The position numbers and the translations under genes were made by a program. Under the pieces are notes generated by a model. The model saw only the letters and a program-made list of their open reading frames with translations. It was not told the origin of the DNA and searched no databases. Shown here one piece after another: positions 1 through 9,358 of a stretch of 64,000 nucleotides of DNA; position 1 is the stretch's first letter, and every line of letters begins with the position of its first letter. Origin of the DNA: Gammaproteobacteria bacterium (GTDB lineage Bacteria; Pseudomonadota; Gammaproteobacteria; Pseudomonadales; Pseudomonadaceae); NCBI GenBank assembly GCA_012728315.1, contig JAAYFI010000031.1:47177-111176 (forward strand), given 5' to 3'.

Positions 1-542
1 CCAATGCCGCCACCACTTTAGTCGGCCTCAACCATTTATGGCGCACGGCTTTCGACCTTGAGCAACTGGCCCAGCTGGGGCTGACCTTGGGTGCAGATGT
101 GCCTGTATTTGTCATGGGACGTGCAGCTTTTGCGCAAGGTATCGGCGAACAATTGCAACCTGTAGAACTGCCTGAACCTTGGTATCTTGTCGGTGTGCCC
201 GCTGTTTCGATTAGCACAGCAAAAATATTTTCGGACAAAGCCTTGACACGCAACACTCCCATCACTAATATACGCACCGTTCTCAAGCAAGGCGGTCACA
301 ATGATTGCCAAGCGGTAGTTGAGAGGTGTTACCCAGAAGTGCGTAACGCTTTGATCTTGCTAAACAAATTTGTTGATGCTCGATTAACTGGAACTGGAAG
401 TTGTATATTTGGGGGCTTCCCAAACCAACAACAAGCTGTTAAAGTAGCAACCCAGATTTCAGAGTCACTACCAAGCTTTGTAGCACAAGGCGCAAACATC
501 TCGATGTTGCACCGAGCACTACAGAACTTAACTGAACACTGA
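1..542 (+). CDS. ispE: 4-diphosphocytidyl-2-C-methyl-D-erythritol kinase, C-terminal part
   Basis: IspE phosphorylates CDP-methylerythritol with ATP in the cytoplasmic MEP pathway to isoprenoids. The gene enters from the left edge; the frame is open from base 3 and gives about 179 residues. The first residues, [10 protein letters not shown], are the end of the GHMP-kinase glycine/serine loop (usually GGGSSNAA), followed by LGADVPVF. The late [12 protein letters not shown] is the third GHMP motif that closes the active site. The start and N-terminal third lie outside the window. The next gene is tRNA-Gln, 31 bases downstream, then prs, which is the usual Pseudomonas order. Confidence 0.95.
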   Translation, partial: NAATTLVGLNHLWRTAFDLEQLAQLGLTLGADVPVFVMGRAAFAQGIGEQLQPVELPEPWYLVGVPAVSISTAKIFSDKALTRNTPITNIRTVLKQGGHNDCQAVVERCYPEVRNALILLNKFVDARLTGTGSCIFGGFPNQQQAVKVATQISESLPSFVAQGANISMLHRALQNLTEH

Positions 543-573
543 TTGTTCTACATTGTAAAATGTAAAACTCTAC

Positions 574-648
574 AGGGGCGTCGCCAAGCGGTAAGGCAGC
601 AGGTTTTGATCCTGCCATGCGTTGGTTCGAATCCAGCCGCCCCTGCCA
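574..648 (+). tRNA. tRNA-Gln (anticodon TTG)
   Basis: A 75-base cloverleaf. The acceptor arm AGGGGCG pairs with CGCCCCT, the discriminator is G645, and CCA is encoded at 646-648. The anticodon stem GCAGG/CCTGC holds the loop TTTTGAT with anticodon TTG at 606-608. The T-arm has GGTTCGAATCC. It lies between ispE and prs, as in other pseudomonads. Confidence 0.97.
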
Positions 649-655
649 CATTACG

Positions 656-702
656 AAACCTTCGTGGTTTCGCGTTGACCGCGAAGACACGAAGGTTTTT
701 TT
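656..702 (+). terminator. Rho-independent terminator after tRNA-Gln
   Basis: A long hairpin with arms AACCTTCGTGGTTTCGCG and CGCGAAGACACGAAGGTT (two central mismatches) and a five-base loop, followed by a run of T. It should end the ispE/tRNA transcript before prs. Confidence 0.85.
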
Positions 703-735
703 CGTCAGGCCCACCCTCAGTAACAGGTACTGCGC

Positions 736-1677
736 GTGTCCAAGATGATGATCTTTACGGGGAACGCAAACCCCGACCTCGCCCGTCGTGTAGCAGCACA
801 ATTGTATATTCCATTGGGCGACGCTTCGATCGGTAAATTCTCTGACGGTGAAGTCAGTGCGGAAATCAATGAAAACGTACGCGGTAAGGATGTGTTTTTA
901 ATACAACCAACTTGCGCACCGACCAATGATAACCTCATGGAACTCATCGTTATGATTGATGCTTTCCGTCGCTCTTCAGCGTCGCGCATCACAGCTGTTG
1001 TTCCTTATTTCGGTTACGCACGTCAAGACCGCCGTCCTCGCTCTGCCCGTGTTGCCATCAGTGCCAAAGTGGTTGCTGATATGCTTTCTGGTGTTGGCGT
1101 TGACCGTGTGCTCACAGTTGACTTGCACGCTGACCAAATCCAAGGTTTCTTCGATATCCCAGTTGATAATATCTATGGTTCTCCAGTGCTGGTGGATGAT
1201 ATCCAAGCGCAGCGCTTTGAAAACCTTATGATTGTATCTCCAGATATCGGCGGTGTTGTGCGTGCTCGCGCTGTAGCCAAGTCGCTCGGTGTTGACCTTG
1301 CGATCATTGATAAGCGCCGCCCTAAAGCCAACCAATCTGAAGTGATGCATATTATCGGTGATGTTGAAGACCGCACGTGTATCCTTGTGGATGATATGGT
1401 CGATACAGCCGGAACGCTCTGCACAGCAGCGAAAGCATTAAAAGAACGTGGCGCATCGAAAGTGCTCGCGTATTGCACTCACCCTATTTTATCCGGACGT
1501 GCGATCGAAAATATCGAAAACTCGCTGCTTGATGAAATTGTGGTAACCAACACTATTCCGCTGTCGGCCGCAGCCCAAGCTTGCTCTCGCATTCGTCAAC
1601 TCGACATTGCGCCAGTGGTTGCCGAAGCTGTACGCCGCATCAGCAATGAAGAATCGATCAGCGCGATGTTCCGTTGA
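736..1677 (+). CDS. prs: Ribose-phosphate pyrophosphokinase
   Basis: Prs makes PRPP from ribose 5-phosphate and ATP, feeding purine, pyrimidine, histidine, tryptophan and NAD synthesis in the cytoplasm. The 313-residue length is normal. Visible motifs are the catalytic flexible loop [10 protein letters not shown] (residues about 91-100), the metal-binding [11 protein letters not shown] (H131) and the PRPP-binding loop DDMVDTAGT (219-227). The start is GTG ([14 protein letters not shown]), matching the conserved N-terminus of Pseudomonas Prs. A terminator separates it from the upstream tRNA, so a promoter must lie between about 700 and 735. Confidence 0.98.
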   Translation: MSKMMIFTGNANPDLARRVAAQLYIPLGDASIGKFSDGEVSAEINENVRGKDVFLIQPTCAPTNDNLMELIVMIDAFRRSSASRITAVVPYFGYARQDRRPRSARVAISAKVVADMLSGVGVDRVLTVDLHADQIQGFFDIPVDNIYGSPVLVDDIQAQRFENLMIVSPDIGGVVRARAVAKSLGVDLAIIDKRRPKANQSEVMHIIGDVEDRTCILVDDMVDTAGTLCTAAKALKERGASKVLAYCTHPILSGRAIENIENSLLDEIVVTNTIPLSAAAQACSRIRQLDIAPVVAEAVRRISNEESISAMFR

Positions 1678-1689
1678 ACAGCGCAAGAT

Positions 1690-1770
1690 CAACTACCGCC
1701 TAATTGATACTTAGGCCTTCGCAACCCCGCTCGTCACTGGTCGCAAGTTGACGGGCGTAGTTGTTTTTTT
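1690..1770 (+). promoter_or_regulatory. Folded leader with U-tract upstream of rplY (attenuator or terminator)
   Basis: The prs-rplY gap can fold as a three-way junction. CAACTAC (1690-1696) pairs with GTAGTTG (1757-1763). Inside are CCTAA/TTAGG (1699-1703 with 1711-1715) and GCTCGTCA/TGACGGGC (1729-1736 with 1749-1756, one G-U pair). Seven T follow at 1764-1770, then the rplY ribosome site GGAG at 1771. It may simply end prs transcripts, or it may be a regulatory leader for L25; autogenous control of rplY is known in enterics. The fold is drawn by eye and was not computed. Confidence 0.5.
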
Positions 1771-1782
1771 GGAGAGAAACAC

Positions 1783-2427
1783 ATGAGCGAATTTACTCTT
1801 AATGCACAAGCGCGTAGCGACTTGGGGAAAGGTGCGAGCCGCCGCCTACGTCGCAACGCTAACTTAATCCCTGCTGTAGTTTATGGTGGTGATCAAGAGC
1901 CTGCACTAATTAGCCTAGAAAACCGTGAAGTAGCAAAACTGCTGCTAAACGATGCTGCATTCAGTAGCATTCTTACGCTAAACGTTGATGGCACTAAGCA
2001 AAACGTTTTAATCAAAGATTTACAACGCCACCCTGCAAAAGGTTTTGTTTTGCATGCTGACTTTATCCGCGTTATTGCAGGTCAGAAGCTGACTACTTTG
2101 GTTCCAGTGGTATTGCTGAACGAAGAAAACTGTGTTGGCGCTAAAACTGGCGGTGGTGATATCTTCCGTCTGGCAACAGAGCTGGAAATCACCTGCTTAC
2201 CAAAAGACCTGCCTGATGCTATCGAAGTTGACATGACCAACGTCAATGTTGGCGAAATCGTTCACTTAGCTGACCTGACTGCACCTAAAGGTGTTGAGTT
2301 CACAGCCTTAGCGCACGACAACAACATCGCAGTTGCCAGCGTTCAAGCAGCTCGCGTAAACGTTGAAGAAGACGAAGATCAAGATCAGCCAGCAGAAGCA
2401 GCTGAAGGCGAAGCAGAAGAGAAGTAA
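1783..2427 (+). CDS. rplY: 50S ribosomal protein L25/general stress protein Ctc
   Basis: L25 binds 5S rRNA in the large ribosomal subunit. This is the long two-domain CTC form (214 residues). An N-terminal L25 domain occupies about residues 1-95 ([30 protein letters not shown]), then comes a TL5-type beta domain and an acidic tail rich in E, D and Q. The ATG at 1783 has GGAG 8 bases upstream. Its neighbours prs and pth are typical. The preceding 81-base leader folds and ends in a T-run right before the ribosome site, so conditional expression is possible. Confidence 0.97.
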   Translation: MSEFTLNAQARSDLGKGASRRLRRNANLIPAVVYGGDQEPALISLENREVAKLLLNDAAFSSILTLNVDGTKQNVLIKDLQRHPAKGFVLHADFIRVIAGQKLTTLVPVVLLNEENCVGAKTGGGDIFRLATELEITCLPKDLPDAIEVDMTNVNVGEIVHLADLTAPKGVEFTALAHDNNIAVASVQAARVNVEEDEDQDQPAEAAEGEAEEK

Positions 2428-2466
2428 TTTCTCGCTGTTTGATCTGTAAGACAAGGAGCTCCCGTA

Positions 2467-3051
2467 GTGAATGCTGTGCAACTGATCGTCGGCTTAGGTA
2501 ATCCAGGCCCAGAATACGACCAGACCCGGCATAACGCGGGGGCTTTTTTCGTTGAGCGTCTAGCCGCAGCTCAAGGTGTAAGTCTCAGCTTTGATAAGAA
2601 ATATTTCGGTCTAACTGGGAAATTCAGCTATCAAGGCCGTGATATTCGCCTACTGATTCCGACCACTTACATGAACCGTAGTGGTCAAGCCGTTGCTGCA
2701 CTGGCTAATTTTTTTAGAATTAAACCTGAAGAAATTTTGGTTGCACACGATGAGCTGGATATGCCACCGGGCGTTACCAAACTCAAACTAGGCGGCGGAC
2801 ACGGCGGGCACAATGGTTTGCGCGATATTATCGCCAGCCTTGCCAACCAAAAAAACTTTTATCGTTTACGTATTGGTATCGGTCATCCGGGCCACAGCAG
2901 CCAAGTGTCTAACTATGTGTTAAGCCGTGCGCCACGTGACGAGCAAGACCTAACCCACACCAGTATCGAATTTGCCCTTGGCGTAGTGCCTGATCTTCTT
3001 GACGGTAATTTCTCCCGCGCAATGCAGCAGCTACACAGCCAAAAGGCTTGA
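2467..3051 (+). CDS. pth: Peptidyl-tRNA hydrolase
   Basis: Pth hydrolyses peptidyl-tRNAs released from stalled ribosomes, recycling tRNA in the cytoplasm. At 194 residues it has the usual length. Signature [20 protein letters not shown] puts the catalytic histidine at H22 and N12 near the substrate; TTYMNRSG and [11 protein letters not shown] carry the conserved Asn and Asp. The start is GTG at 2467, with AAGGAG 8 bases upstream; the nearby ATG at 2471 is out of frame. The gene lies 39 bases after rplY and 25 bases before ychF, probably cotranscribed. Confidence 0.97.
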   Translation: MNAVQLIVGLGNPGPEYDQTRHNAGAFFVERLAAAQGVSLSFDKKYFGLTGKFSYQGRDIRLLIPTTYMNRSGQAVAALANFFRIKPEEILVAHDELDMPPGVTKLKLGGGHGGHNGLRDIIASLANQKNFYRLRIGIGHPGHSSQVSNYVLSRAPRDEQDLTHTSIEFALGVVPDLLDGNFSRAMQQLHSQKA

Positions 3052-3076
3052 CTCTATTTTTCCCGAGGGACTCATC

Positions 3077-4177
3077 ATGGGATTTAACTGCGGTATCGTA
3101 GGTTTGCCCAACGTTGGCAAGTCGACCCTATTTAACGCCTTAACCAAATCTGGCATTGCAGCCGAAAACTTTCCATTCTGCACCATCGAGCCCAACACCG
3201 GTATTGTCGCCGTACCTGATCCACGCTTAGGCCCGCTCGCTGAAATTGTTCAGCCTGAACGCGTATTGCCGACCACCATGGAATTTGTTGATATTGCCGG
3301 CCTTGTAGAAGGTGCGTCTAAAGGTGAAGGTTTAGGTAACAAATTTCTAGCCAACATCCGCGAAACCGATGCCATCGCTCACGTGGTGCGTTGCTTTGAA
3401 GATGATAATGTCATTCACGTTTCTAATTCAGTTGACCCAAAACGTGATATTGAAATTATTGATCTTGAGTTGATTTTTGCCGACCTTGAAAGCTGTGAGA
3501 AACAACTGCAGCGTGTTGCCCGCAACGCCAAAGGCGGTGACAAAGAAGCTGTGGCGCAAAAAGCCTTGCTCGAGCAGCTGATTGCCCACTTCACCGAAGG
3601 CAAGCCAGCACGCTCTTTAATCAAAGACTGGAGCGAAGACGAGAACCGCCTTGTTCGCGGCTTCCACTTATTGACCACTAAGCCGGTTATGTATATCGCT
3701 AACGTCGCTGAAGATGGCTTTGAAGACAATCCATTCCTCGATGTGGTACATGCGATTGCTCAAGCAGAAGGCGCGCCAGTGGTGCCGGTCTGCAATAAAA
3801 TTGAAGCGGAAATTGCTGAGCTCGACGATGGCGAAGAAAAGGATATGTTCCTTGAAGCCCTCGGCCTTGAAGAACCCGGTTTAAACCGCGTGATTCGTGC
3901 AGGTTATGAGCTGCTCAATCTGCAAACCTACTTCACCGCAGGTGTGAAAGAAGTTCGCGCATGGACAACCAAAGTGGGCGCAACAGCCCCGCGCGCTGCT
4001 GCAGCCATTCACACTGACTTTGAAAAAGGTTTTATTCGTGCTGAAGTGATCAGCTACGAGGACTTTATTCAATATAAAGGCGAAGCTGGCGCGAAAGAAG
4101 CCGGTAAATGGCGCTTGGAAGGCAAAGACTACATCGTGCAAGATGGCGATGTAATGCACTTTAGATTTAACGTCTAA
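3077..4177 (+). CDS. ychF: Redox-regulated ATPase YchF (Obg-family)
   Basis: YchF/OLA1 is a P-loop ATPase of the Obg group that associates with ribosomes and responds to oxidative stress. The protein has 366 residues. The Walker A is GLPNVGKS (residues 9-16). CNKIEAEIA replaces the GTPase NKxD motif with the NxxE form that explains the ATP preference. A C-terminal TGS domain contains the conserved [15 protein letters not shown] chose ATG 3077, which gives the canonical [16 protein letters not shown] start; the frame is open further upstream but overlaps pth. Confidence 0.97.
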   Translation: MGFNCGIVGLPNVGKSTLFNALTKSGIAAENFPFCTIEPNTGIVAVPDPRLGPLAEIVQPERVLPTTMEFVDIAGLVEGASKGEGLGNKFLANIRETDAIAHVVRCFEDDNVIHVSNSVDPKRDIEIIDLELIFADLESCEKQLQRVARNAKGGDKEAVAQKALLEQLIAHFTEGKPARSLIKDWSEDENRLVRGFHLLTTKPVMYIANVAEDGFEDNPFLDVVHAIAQAEGAPVVPVCNKIEAEIAELDDGEEKDMFLEALGLEEPGLNRVIRAGYELLNLQTYFTAGVKEVRAWTTKVGATAPRAAAAIHTDFEKGFIRAEVISYEDFIQYKGEAGAKEAGKWRLEGKDYIVQDGDVMHFRFNV

Positions 4178-4191
4178 CCTGCACCAGCCAG

Positions 4192-4226
4192 CACACTTGC
4201 GCAGCGTTGAAGCCTGCGCAAGTGTG
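4192..4226. terminator. Inverted repeat between convergent ychF and thioesterase genes
   Basis: Perfect 13-bp arms CACACTTGCGCAG and CTGCGCAAGTGTG with a 9-base loop lie between two convergent genes. There is no T-run, so this is a likely bidirectional transcript end or 3'-stabilising hairpin rather than a textbook terminator. Confidence 0.5.
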
Positions 4227-4237
4227 TAACAGTTCGC

Positions 4238-4660
4238 TCAAACCTCGTCTTTATCCCCGCCTTGCGCCAGCTCTTGATTAACGCGCTCGTGGCTGTAAGT
4301 AATCTCAGTTTTACCATGCGGTGCAGGCTTGCCATCCGCCCCCATATTGACAAACACCATCCGCTCAATCGTTAAAATATTCTTATGGGTGATCTTATTG
4401 CGCACCACACAGCGCATCGTGATCGATGTGCGACCAAAAGCTGTGGCAGTAATCCCCAATTCAATAATATCGCTTTGCTTAGCTGAACTGACAAAGTTCA
4501 CTTCTGAGATCAGCTTAGTCACCACATTTTGATTACCCAACTGCACAATTGCATAAATTGCCGCTTCCTCATCAATCCAGCGCAATAAGCTACCGCCAAA
4601 TAAGGTGCCATTGGGGTTTAAATCTTCTGGTTTGACCCATTTGCGTGTGTGAAAATTCAT
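4238..4660 (-). CDS. Acyl-CoA thioesterase, hotdog fold (YciA-like)
   Basis: A 140-residue single hotdog-fold protein. GTLFGGSLLRWIDEEAAIYA (about residues 19-38) is the helix and active-site region with the conserved aspartate of YciA/BACH thioesterases, which hydrolyse acyl-CoA to free fatty acid and CoA in the cytoplasm. The core strand SEVNFVSSAKQSDIIELG follows. The start ATG is preceded by a perfect GGAGG ribosome site. The substrate chain length cannot be told from sequence. It converges with ychF; the tapT-like gene lies upstream on the same strand. Confidence 0.85.
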   Translation of the reverse strand: MNFHTRKWVKPEDLNPNGTLFGGSLLRWIDEEAAIYAIVQLGNQNVVTKLISEVNFVSSAKQSDIIELGITATAFGRTSITMRCVVRNKITHKNILTIERMVFVNMGADGKPAPHGKTEITYSHERVNQELAQGGDKDEV

Positions 4661-4746
4661 TTCGATACCTCCTTATCAATATTGCATACAAGGCACCATA
4701 ACAGCTCTGCAGTAACAGATGATCTGCTGCATAAGGCGCCTGATTC

Positions 4747-5367
4747 TTACTCTTGACAGAAATCCATATGATTGCGCTGATAAACCTCGGCTCCCATTGC
4801 CTGGATTTGCCCCTCGATCAGCGCTTCAAAGGGTTGTAACAGTGGCTTAAAGTCCAGCTCTGGCTCAAGAGTCGCCAGCGCATAACAAACCGCCTCAACT
4901 GTTGCTAACGCTTGTGCGCTTGGTGCTTTACGCAGACGATAGCGACCGCTAAAGCCGGCAGGTAAAGTCACTCGCGGTAGAGCTGCCAGCAGCGGATTGC
5001 AGTGCAAAATTTTCCGCGCTTTACGCCAAGTGCCATCCGGCACCACTAACAATAAAGGTTGCTCACTTTCTTGATAGGCGCGCAGCTCTTGCGCCGACTC
5101 GCCTGGAAAGAGCAAGCACGCTTGATAACCCGGCTGTTGGATATAGCGCTCAATATCATTTATCTGCTCAGCAACAATAAGCTGCACATTCTGTAAACCC
5201 AAAGCAACAAAACGTGCAGTATTTAAAGCATGTTTAGTCTCATCCGGATGCTGCACAACCAGCACTCGCGTGCGACTGGGCAAGCTTGGAATTAAAGCAC
5301 ACAAGCAGTATGCAAGTGGCCTCGCACATTGCTCGCAGCGCGGTCGAGACTGAGGTTTAGAGGTCAT
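4747..5367 (-). CDS. DTW-domain tRNA-uridine aminocarboxypropyltransferase (TapT/YfiP-like)
   Basis: DTW-domain enzymes transfer the 3-amino-3-carboxypropyl group of SAM to uridine 47 of tRNA (acp3U). The protein has 206 residues. A Cys cluster at the N-terminus (CEQCARPLAYCLCALIP) resembles the family's zinc-like motif. The family DTW signature appears as PDGTWRKARK, and RLRKAPSAQALATVEAV is the conserved C-terminal block. I start at ATG 5367; a TTG lies nine bases upstream. No strong Shine-Dalgarno is seen. Function is inferred from family membership. Confidence 0.85.
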   Translation of the reverse strand: MTSKPQSRPRCEQCARPLAYCLCALIPSLPSRTRVLVVQHPDETKHALNTARFVALGLQNVQLIVAEQINDIERYIQQPGYQACLLFPGESAQELRAYQESEQPLLLVVPDGTWRKARKILHCNPLLAALPRVTLPAGFSGRYRLRKAPSAQALATVEAVCYALATLEPELDFKPLLQPFEALIEGQIQAMGAEVYQRNHMDFCQE

Positions 5368-5707
5368 TACACACAATCCATACTATTAAAATGATAGGCT
5401 GCAGTTGCTGATACAGTTCAACAGGCCAGCATCGTCCCTAAAACCTGTTCAGCACTGCTCCAGCGATTTAGGCTTACCATGGCAACCTACTGCAACCGAT
5501 GCAACCCTGTCATGCCAAGCACTCAACAATGTTACCACCCTGTGTCGATGTGACTGCTCGTTTACAGCACCCTTTGGCATTCTCCCCGCGCTAAAGCACG
5601 GCGCTGGTCGCGCATTTGAGTCAGCTGGCAATATCTGCACAGACCTTTTTACCCCGCGGATTTAACCCCGTACACTAAACACCTGTATTTAAATTCCGAG
5701 CAGGCCT
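5368..5707. other. Intergenic region without a supported gene
   Basis: 340 bases between the divergent tapT-like and TauE genes. A short reading frame of 86 codons is open here but resembles nothing known, has no good ribosome site, and overlaps an equally open frame on the other strand. An AT-rich TATTTAAAT near 5686 could belong to a promoter for the downstream permease gene. Nothing else was recognised. Confidence 0.5.
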
Positions 5708-6469
5708 GTGGACAGCATAATTTACGAAGCGCTTGGCATTGGTTTATTACTGGGCACCCTTCTGGGCTTAACCGGCGCCGGTGGTTCATTAGTCGCGCTG
5801 CCCTTGCTACTCAGTTTACACCTGCCTTTACGTGATGCCGTCGGCGTTAGCCTCGGAGCAGTTGGCTTATCGGCGCTGATTGGGGCCGTGGGACGTTGGC
5901 GCGCGGGTGATGTGCACTTAACCCCTGTTATGCTACTGGCCGCCAGTGGCTTACCTGGCAGCTGGATTGGCCAACAACTGGGGCAATTAATCAGTGAGTT
6001 TTGGCTGGTGCTGGGCTTTTGTGTACTGGTGCTGTGGTCGGCTTGGCGAATGTGGAGCAATGCTCGTTTACCTGAGCACATCAAAGACCAACCATTGCAG
6101 CGCGGCATGCTGGTCTTTATCGGCTTTTGGGTCGGCATACTTTCTGGACTTATGGGCGTAGGGGGTGGGTTTTTAATTGTGCCGGCGCTGCTCTGGTTTA
6201 GCCCGCTCTCGATGCTGGCTGCAACCGCAACGTCCATGGCAGTGATCGCCCTTGTGTCGGGTGCCGGCTTCTTAATGTATCTCGGCACGGCGCAGCCGCC
6301 CGTACAGTTACTGACGGGTTTAATCGCAGGTGGCGCATGCGGTGTCTTGCTCGGCAATAAACTCGCCACGCGCCTTGGAGGCCCCATACTGCAGCGTATT
6401 TTTGCCATTATGCTGCTGTCGGTCAGTTTATCTTTAGCAGCCCAAAAACTATTAAACCTGCCCTTTTAG
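5708..6469 (+). CDS. TauE/SafE (sulfite exporter) family membrane protein
   Basis: A 253-residue inner-membrane protein with about eight hydrophobic segments. It shows the two-fold TauE/SafE repeat: the first half has GLLLGTLLGLTGAGGSLVAL (residues about 11-30), and the second half has VGILSGLMGVGGGFLIVPAL. These glycine-rich motifs mark the family, whose members are anion exporters for sulfite, sulfoacetate or similar. Start is GTG at 5708 with GAGCAGG just upstream. The substrate is unknown, and the neighbours give no hint of sulfonate metabolism. Confidence 0.85.
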   Translation: MDSIIYEALGIGLLLGTLLGLTGAGGSLVALPLLLSLHLPLRDAVGVSLGAVGLSALIGAVGRWRAGDVHLTPVMLLAASGLPGSWIGQQLGQLISEFWLVLGFCVLVLWSAWRMWSNARLPEHIKDQPLQRGMLVFIGFWVGILSGLMGVGGGFLIVPALLWFSPLSMLAATATSMAVIALVSGAGFLMYLGTAQPPVQLLTGLIAGGACGVLLGNKLATRLGGPILQRIFAIMLLSVSLSLAAQKLLNLPF

Positions 6470-6505
6470 CTCTCGGAGCTTGTCTTAGCCGTGCTCACTG
6501 CACAT

Positions 6506-6931
6506 TTACAAGCGCAAACTGCTGTCGCGCTCCCAAACACAGCGCACGGATAAATCTCCAGTATTAGGCTGGTCATCATAATGTTCCGACTCCCAACGAA
6601 AGGTATGCATACCATTGGTTTCGGTTTCCAAATGCACAACAGCACTGGCCCAACACATGCGCTTTAGCAAGTTTTCAAAGTGTTGAATCCATAAAGCCCA
6701 TTCATACTCAATGGAGCGGTAGCTGCTACCAAAATGGATCACCTGTGATTGCGTCATGGTATTGTCTAACGCACTGCAAGCAAATAAATCACGGTGAAAT
6801 AATTCCCAGCCATCAGCTTCAGGTAATGCTTGAATTGCCTGCACATTGATCTGGCTGCGCTGGCGCTGCTGCTGCGCATCCGTCACAGGCCAGTCACGAA
6901 TACAGCCATAAACGATAGACTCCGACTCCAC
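6506..6931 (-). CDS. Conserved hypothetical protein
   Basis: 141 residues, soluble, no signal peptide or membrane segment. It is rich in aromatic residues (VIHFGSSYRSIEYEWALWI, VVHLETETNGMHTFRWES). I recall similar proteins in Pseudomonas genomes, but no function. The start is GTG at 6931 with GGGAG 5 bases upstream. It lies downstream of, and on the same strand as, the PepSY/two-component operon, 125 bases after the kinase, so cotranscription is possible but not shown. Confidence 0.65.
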   Translation of the reverse strand: MESESIVYGCIRDWPVTDAQQQRQRSQINVQAIQALPEADGWELFHRDLFACSALDNTMTQSQVIHFGSSYRSIEYEWALWIQHFENLLKRMCWASAVVHLETETNGMHTFRWESEHYDDQPNTGDLSVRCVWERDSSLRL

Positions 6932-7056
6932 GCGTATCTCCCATTAATTCTCAGGCTGCGTTCTATCACGCTCAGGCAGAAAAAACCAACCTGACACCCC
7001 TAAAGTCTATATTGATCGCTATTTTGTGCGCAGCCACACAGTTCAGTCCAAGCGCC

Positions 7057-8379
7057 CTACTCGCGGTGCACAGGTAAGCTAACAGCAACGCGAAGACCAC
7101 CTAAAGGGCTATCTTGCAGCTGCACTGTGCCCTCTAAAGCCTCAACAATATCTCGCACAATACCCAGACCTAAACCATGTCCTGCACTGCTCTCATCTAA
7201 ACGCGAACCGCGACGTTGCACCTGCTCACGCTGACTGTCGGCAATACCTGGGCCGTCATCATCAACTCGCACACAATAGTGAGCACCTTGCTGCTCAATA
7301 CTCAGCTCAACGCAACTATCGGCCCACTTGCATGCGTTATCCAGCAGATTACCCAACATCTCAAGTATATCGTCACGCTCATAGGGCAAGCGCAATCCGG
7401 CAGGCGCTTGCCAGGTTAAAGTCAGCACCTCGCCATGCACCCGATTCATCAGCTGAAACAAACCGGGTAACTCTTCAGCGCAGTCAAAAAAAGCGCCAGG
7501 CAATGCCTCTCCCGATAAGCGTGCTCGTGTCAATTCACGCGTTATCCGCTGCTCGATATGCTCCAGTTGCTCCTGTAAGAGCGCCAGCAACTCTGGCTGG
7601 CGCCGCAACTCCTCGCGCTGCAAGACACTCATCAGCACCGCTAAAGGCGTCTTTAAAGCGTGGCCTAGATTGCCGAGACTTTTACGTGAGCGCTGCAGGT
7701 TTTTTTCCGTATGTGCAAGTAAGCGATTAATTTGCTGCACCAAGGGCTGCAGTTCAGGTGGCGCATCCAGCTGCAATTGACTGCGCTGTCCTTGCTGTAA
7801 CTGCTCTATTTGTATCCGAGTTTGCTCAAGCGGCTGCAGCGCTCGACGAATCAGTTGACGCTGCAACAGTAAAGTCAGCAGCAAAGCCAGCACACCTAAG
7901 CCAATGCCAATCAACTGTGCTTGTTTGAAGATTGCTAACGCAGGACTGTAGTCATGGGCAACCGTTACTTTAATATCGGTTTTATAGCGTCGATACTGCC
8001 CCTGATACAGCAACAACTGCTGCTCTTCGGGCCCAGCTCTGAGCTGATCAGAGAAGCCCATGCGCTCAACTTTAGGCATTTCAAAGTCCCACAGCGAACG
8101 TGAGCGCCAGCGTTGCTGAGCAAACTCAATAACAAAGTATTGGCCTGAAAAAGGTTTTAAAAACACTGCGTCATGGTGGCGGCTGTTTAATTCTATGCCC
8201 TGCGGCCCTTTGACTAAGGCTGCCAGTAGACTTTCCGCCTGCGTTTGCAAGTTATGCTGCATATGTTGACGTAAACCACGATCAACAACCCATAAACCAA
8301 CTTGAGCCAGCAACAGCCCCATAACAATTAACAGCATGGCTAAACTGAATGTCAGTTGGCGCTGGATCGAGTGTTTCAC
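7057..8379 (-). CDS. Two-component sensor histidine kinase
   Basis: A 440-residue inner-membrane kinase. The first transmembrane helix is about residues 11-31 and the second about 155-172, enclosing a periplasmic sensor of some 120 residues. A HAMP-like linker is followed by the H-box [13 protein letters not shown]-box [14 protein letters not shown], and G-boxes DDDGPGIAD and GHGLGLGIV. The HALKTPL form is shared with PhoQ-like kinases. Start is GTG at 8379, overlapping the regulator stop by four bases, so the pair is translationally coupled. The periplasmic domain has no motif that I can tie to a ligand. Confidence 0.93.
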   Translation of the reverse strand: MKHSIQRQLTFSLAMLLIVMGLLLAQVGLWVVDRGLRQHMQHNLQTQAESLLAALVKGPQGIELNSRHHDAVFLKPFSGQYFVIEFAQQRWRSRSLWDFEMPKVERMGFSDQLRAGPEEQQLLLYQGQYRRYKTDIKVTVAHDYSPALAIFKQAQLIGIGLGVLALLLTLLLQRQLIRRALQPLEQTRIQIEQLQQGQRSQLQLDAPPELQPLVQQINRLLAHTEKNLQRSRKSLGNLGHALKTPLAVLMSVLQREELRRQPELLALLQEQLEHIEQRITRELTRARLSGEALPGAFFDCAEELPGLFQLMNRVHGEVLTLTWQAPAGLRLPYERDDILEMLGNLLDNACKWADSCVELSIEQQGAHYCVRVDDDGPGIADSQREQVQRRGSRLDESSAGHGLGLGIVRDIVEALEGTVQLQDSPLGGLRVAVSLPVHRE

Positions 8380-9050
8380 TGCGGCGCGTCCTCACCGGCG
8401 AAACGGTAGCCTTGACCTCGACGCGTTTCAATCACTGTGCGGCCTAATTTGCGACGCAAATGATTGACATGCACCTCTAACACGTTGGAATCGCGCTCGC
8501 TTTCACCATCGTATAAATGTTCCGCCAAGTGACTTTTTGATAACACCTGCCCAGGGTGCAACATAAAATAACGCAGCAAGCGAAACTCTGCGCCGGTTAA
8601 TTCAATCTCCTGGCCTTGATTATGCACCACCTGCCGAGCTTCATCTAAGCGCAACCCGGAAGCACTTAAATGACTCTGATTGGCAAAGCCATGGCTGCGT
8701 CTGAGCAACGCTTGCACCCTTAGATACAACTCTTCGTGATGAAAAGGTTTCGTGAGATAGTCATCAGCACCCGCTTTTAAGCCATCAATGCGCTCACTCC
8801 ATGCACTACGCGCTGTTAAAATCAATACCGGCGTGTTAACAGCCGCAGCGCGCCATTGCCTCAACACCTCTAAGCCTGGCAAACCAGGCAAACCTAAATC
8901 GAGAATAATTAAATCATACGGCTCAACTGCACCTTGATAAGCGGCATCACGCCCATCGGTTAGCCAATCAACGGCATAACCCAGCTGTTGTAATCCCGCA
9001 CACAGCTCATCAGCCAGAGCGACATTGTCCTCAACCAATAATAGCCGCAT
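8376..9050 (-). CDS. OmpR/PhoB-family response regulator
   Basis: A 224-residue DNA-binding regulator partnered with the adjacent kinase. The receiver domain (residues 1-115) has the acidic pair VEDN, the phospho-acceptor in [11 protein letters not shown] (about D51), the Thr/Ser in LILTARSAW and the Lys in YLTKPF. The C-terminal winged helix (about 125-220) has [15 protein letters not shown] and [10 protein letters not shown] 9050 overlaps the upstream PepSY stop as ATGA and has AGGA upstream; a TTG three bases earlier is less likely. Confidence 0.93.
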   Translation of the reverse strand: MRLLLVEDNVALADELCAGLQQLGYAVDWLTDGRDAAYQGAVEPYDLIILDLGLPGLPGLEVLRQWRAAAVNTPVLILTARSAWSERIDGLKAGADDYLTKPFHHEELYLRVQALLRRSHGFANQSHLSASGLRLDEARQVVHNQGQEIELTGAEFRLLRYFMLHPGQVLSKSHLAEHLYDGESERDSNVLEVHVNHLRRKLGRTVIETRRGQGYRFAGEDAPQ

Positions 9051-9358
9051 CAATCATCCTCATCGTCCTCTAAAAGCTCACCGCTACTGGCATCAAACTT
9101 CAATTCCCGTACTTGCCCAGTCACGGTGACCAGTTCAATTTCATAAATATAGCGTCCATGTTTCTCTTCCAACTCCACCTCCAGCAAGCGCGCTTTAGGG
9201 TGCCGTTCTAAAGCACGCTCAATAAATGTTTGCGAAGCTAAAATCTTACCGGCTTGGCGCAGCTCTAAGGCCTCATCTTGGCTTAAATCATGCGCCGCAA
9301 CTTGGCCTGCAGCCAGCCCAAGCACAGTAAAGCACGCATACAATCTGCGCTTAAACAT
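9050..9358 (-). CDS. PepSY-domain periplasmic protein
   Basis: 102 residues with an N-terminal signal peptide (hydrophobic stretch [15 protein letters not shown], likely cut near AHD) and one PepSY domain. The domain shows the typical [20 protein letters not shown] and a C-terminal [15 protein letters not shown] acidic tail. PepSY proteins are often secreted modulators or metal-linked partners of sensor kinases; a specific role is not established here. It overlaps the response regulator by ATGA and the upstream PepSY gene by TAATG, so all four genes form one tight operon. Confidence 0.85.
   Translation of the reverse strand: MFKRRLYACFTVLGLAAGQVAAHDLSQDEALELRQAGKILASQTFIERALERHPKARLLEVELEEKHGRYIYEIELVTVTGQVRELKFDASSGELLEDDEDD

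Noticed and set aside
5405..5665. 86-codon open frame in the tapT-tauE gap
   Set aside because: No recognisable domain, no ribosome site, and the opposite strand is equally open. A 24-codon Cys-containing frame (MATYCNRCNPVMPSTQQCYH) inside it was also judged too weak.
5722..6408. 228-codon minus-strand frame opposite the TauE gene
   Set aside because: Shadow of a GC-biased membrane-protein gene; proline/serine-rich with no domain, while the plus-strand product is a clear TauE/SafE protein.
7057..9053. Naming the two-component pair bqsS/bqsR
   Set aside because: The operon layout is similar, but the RExxE iron motif reported for BqsS is not found in the periplasmic domain; only the general family is called.
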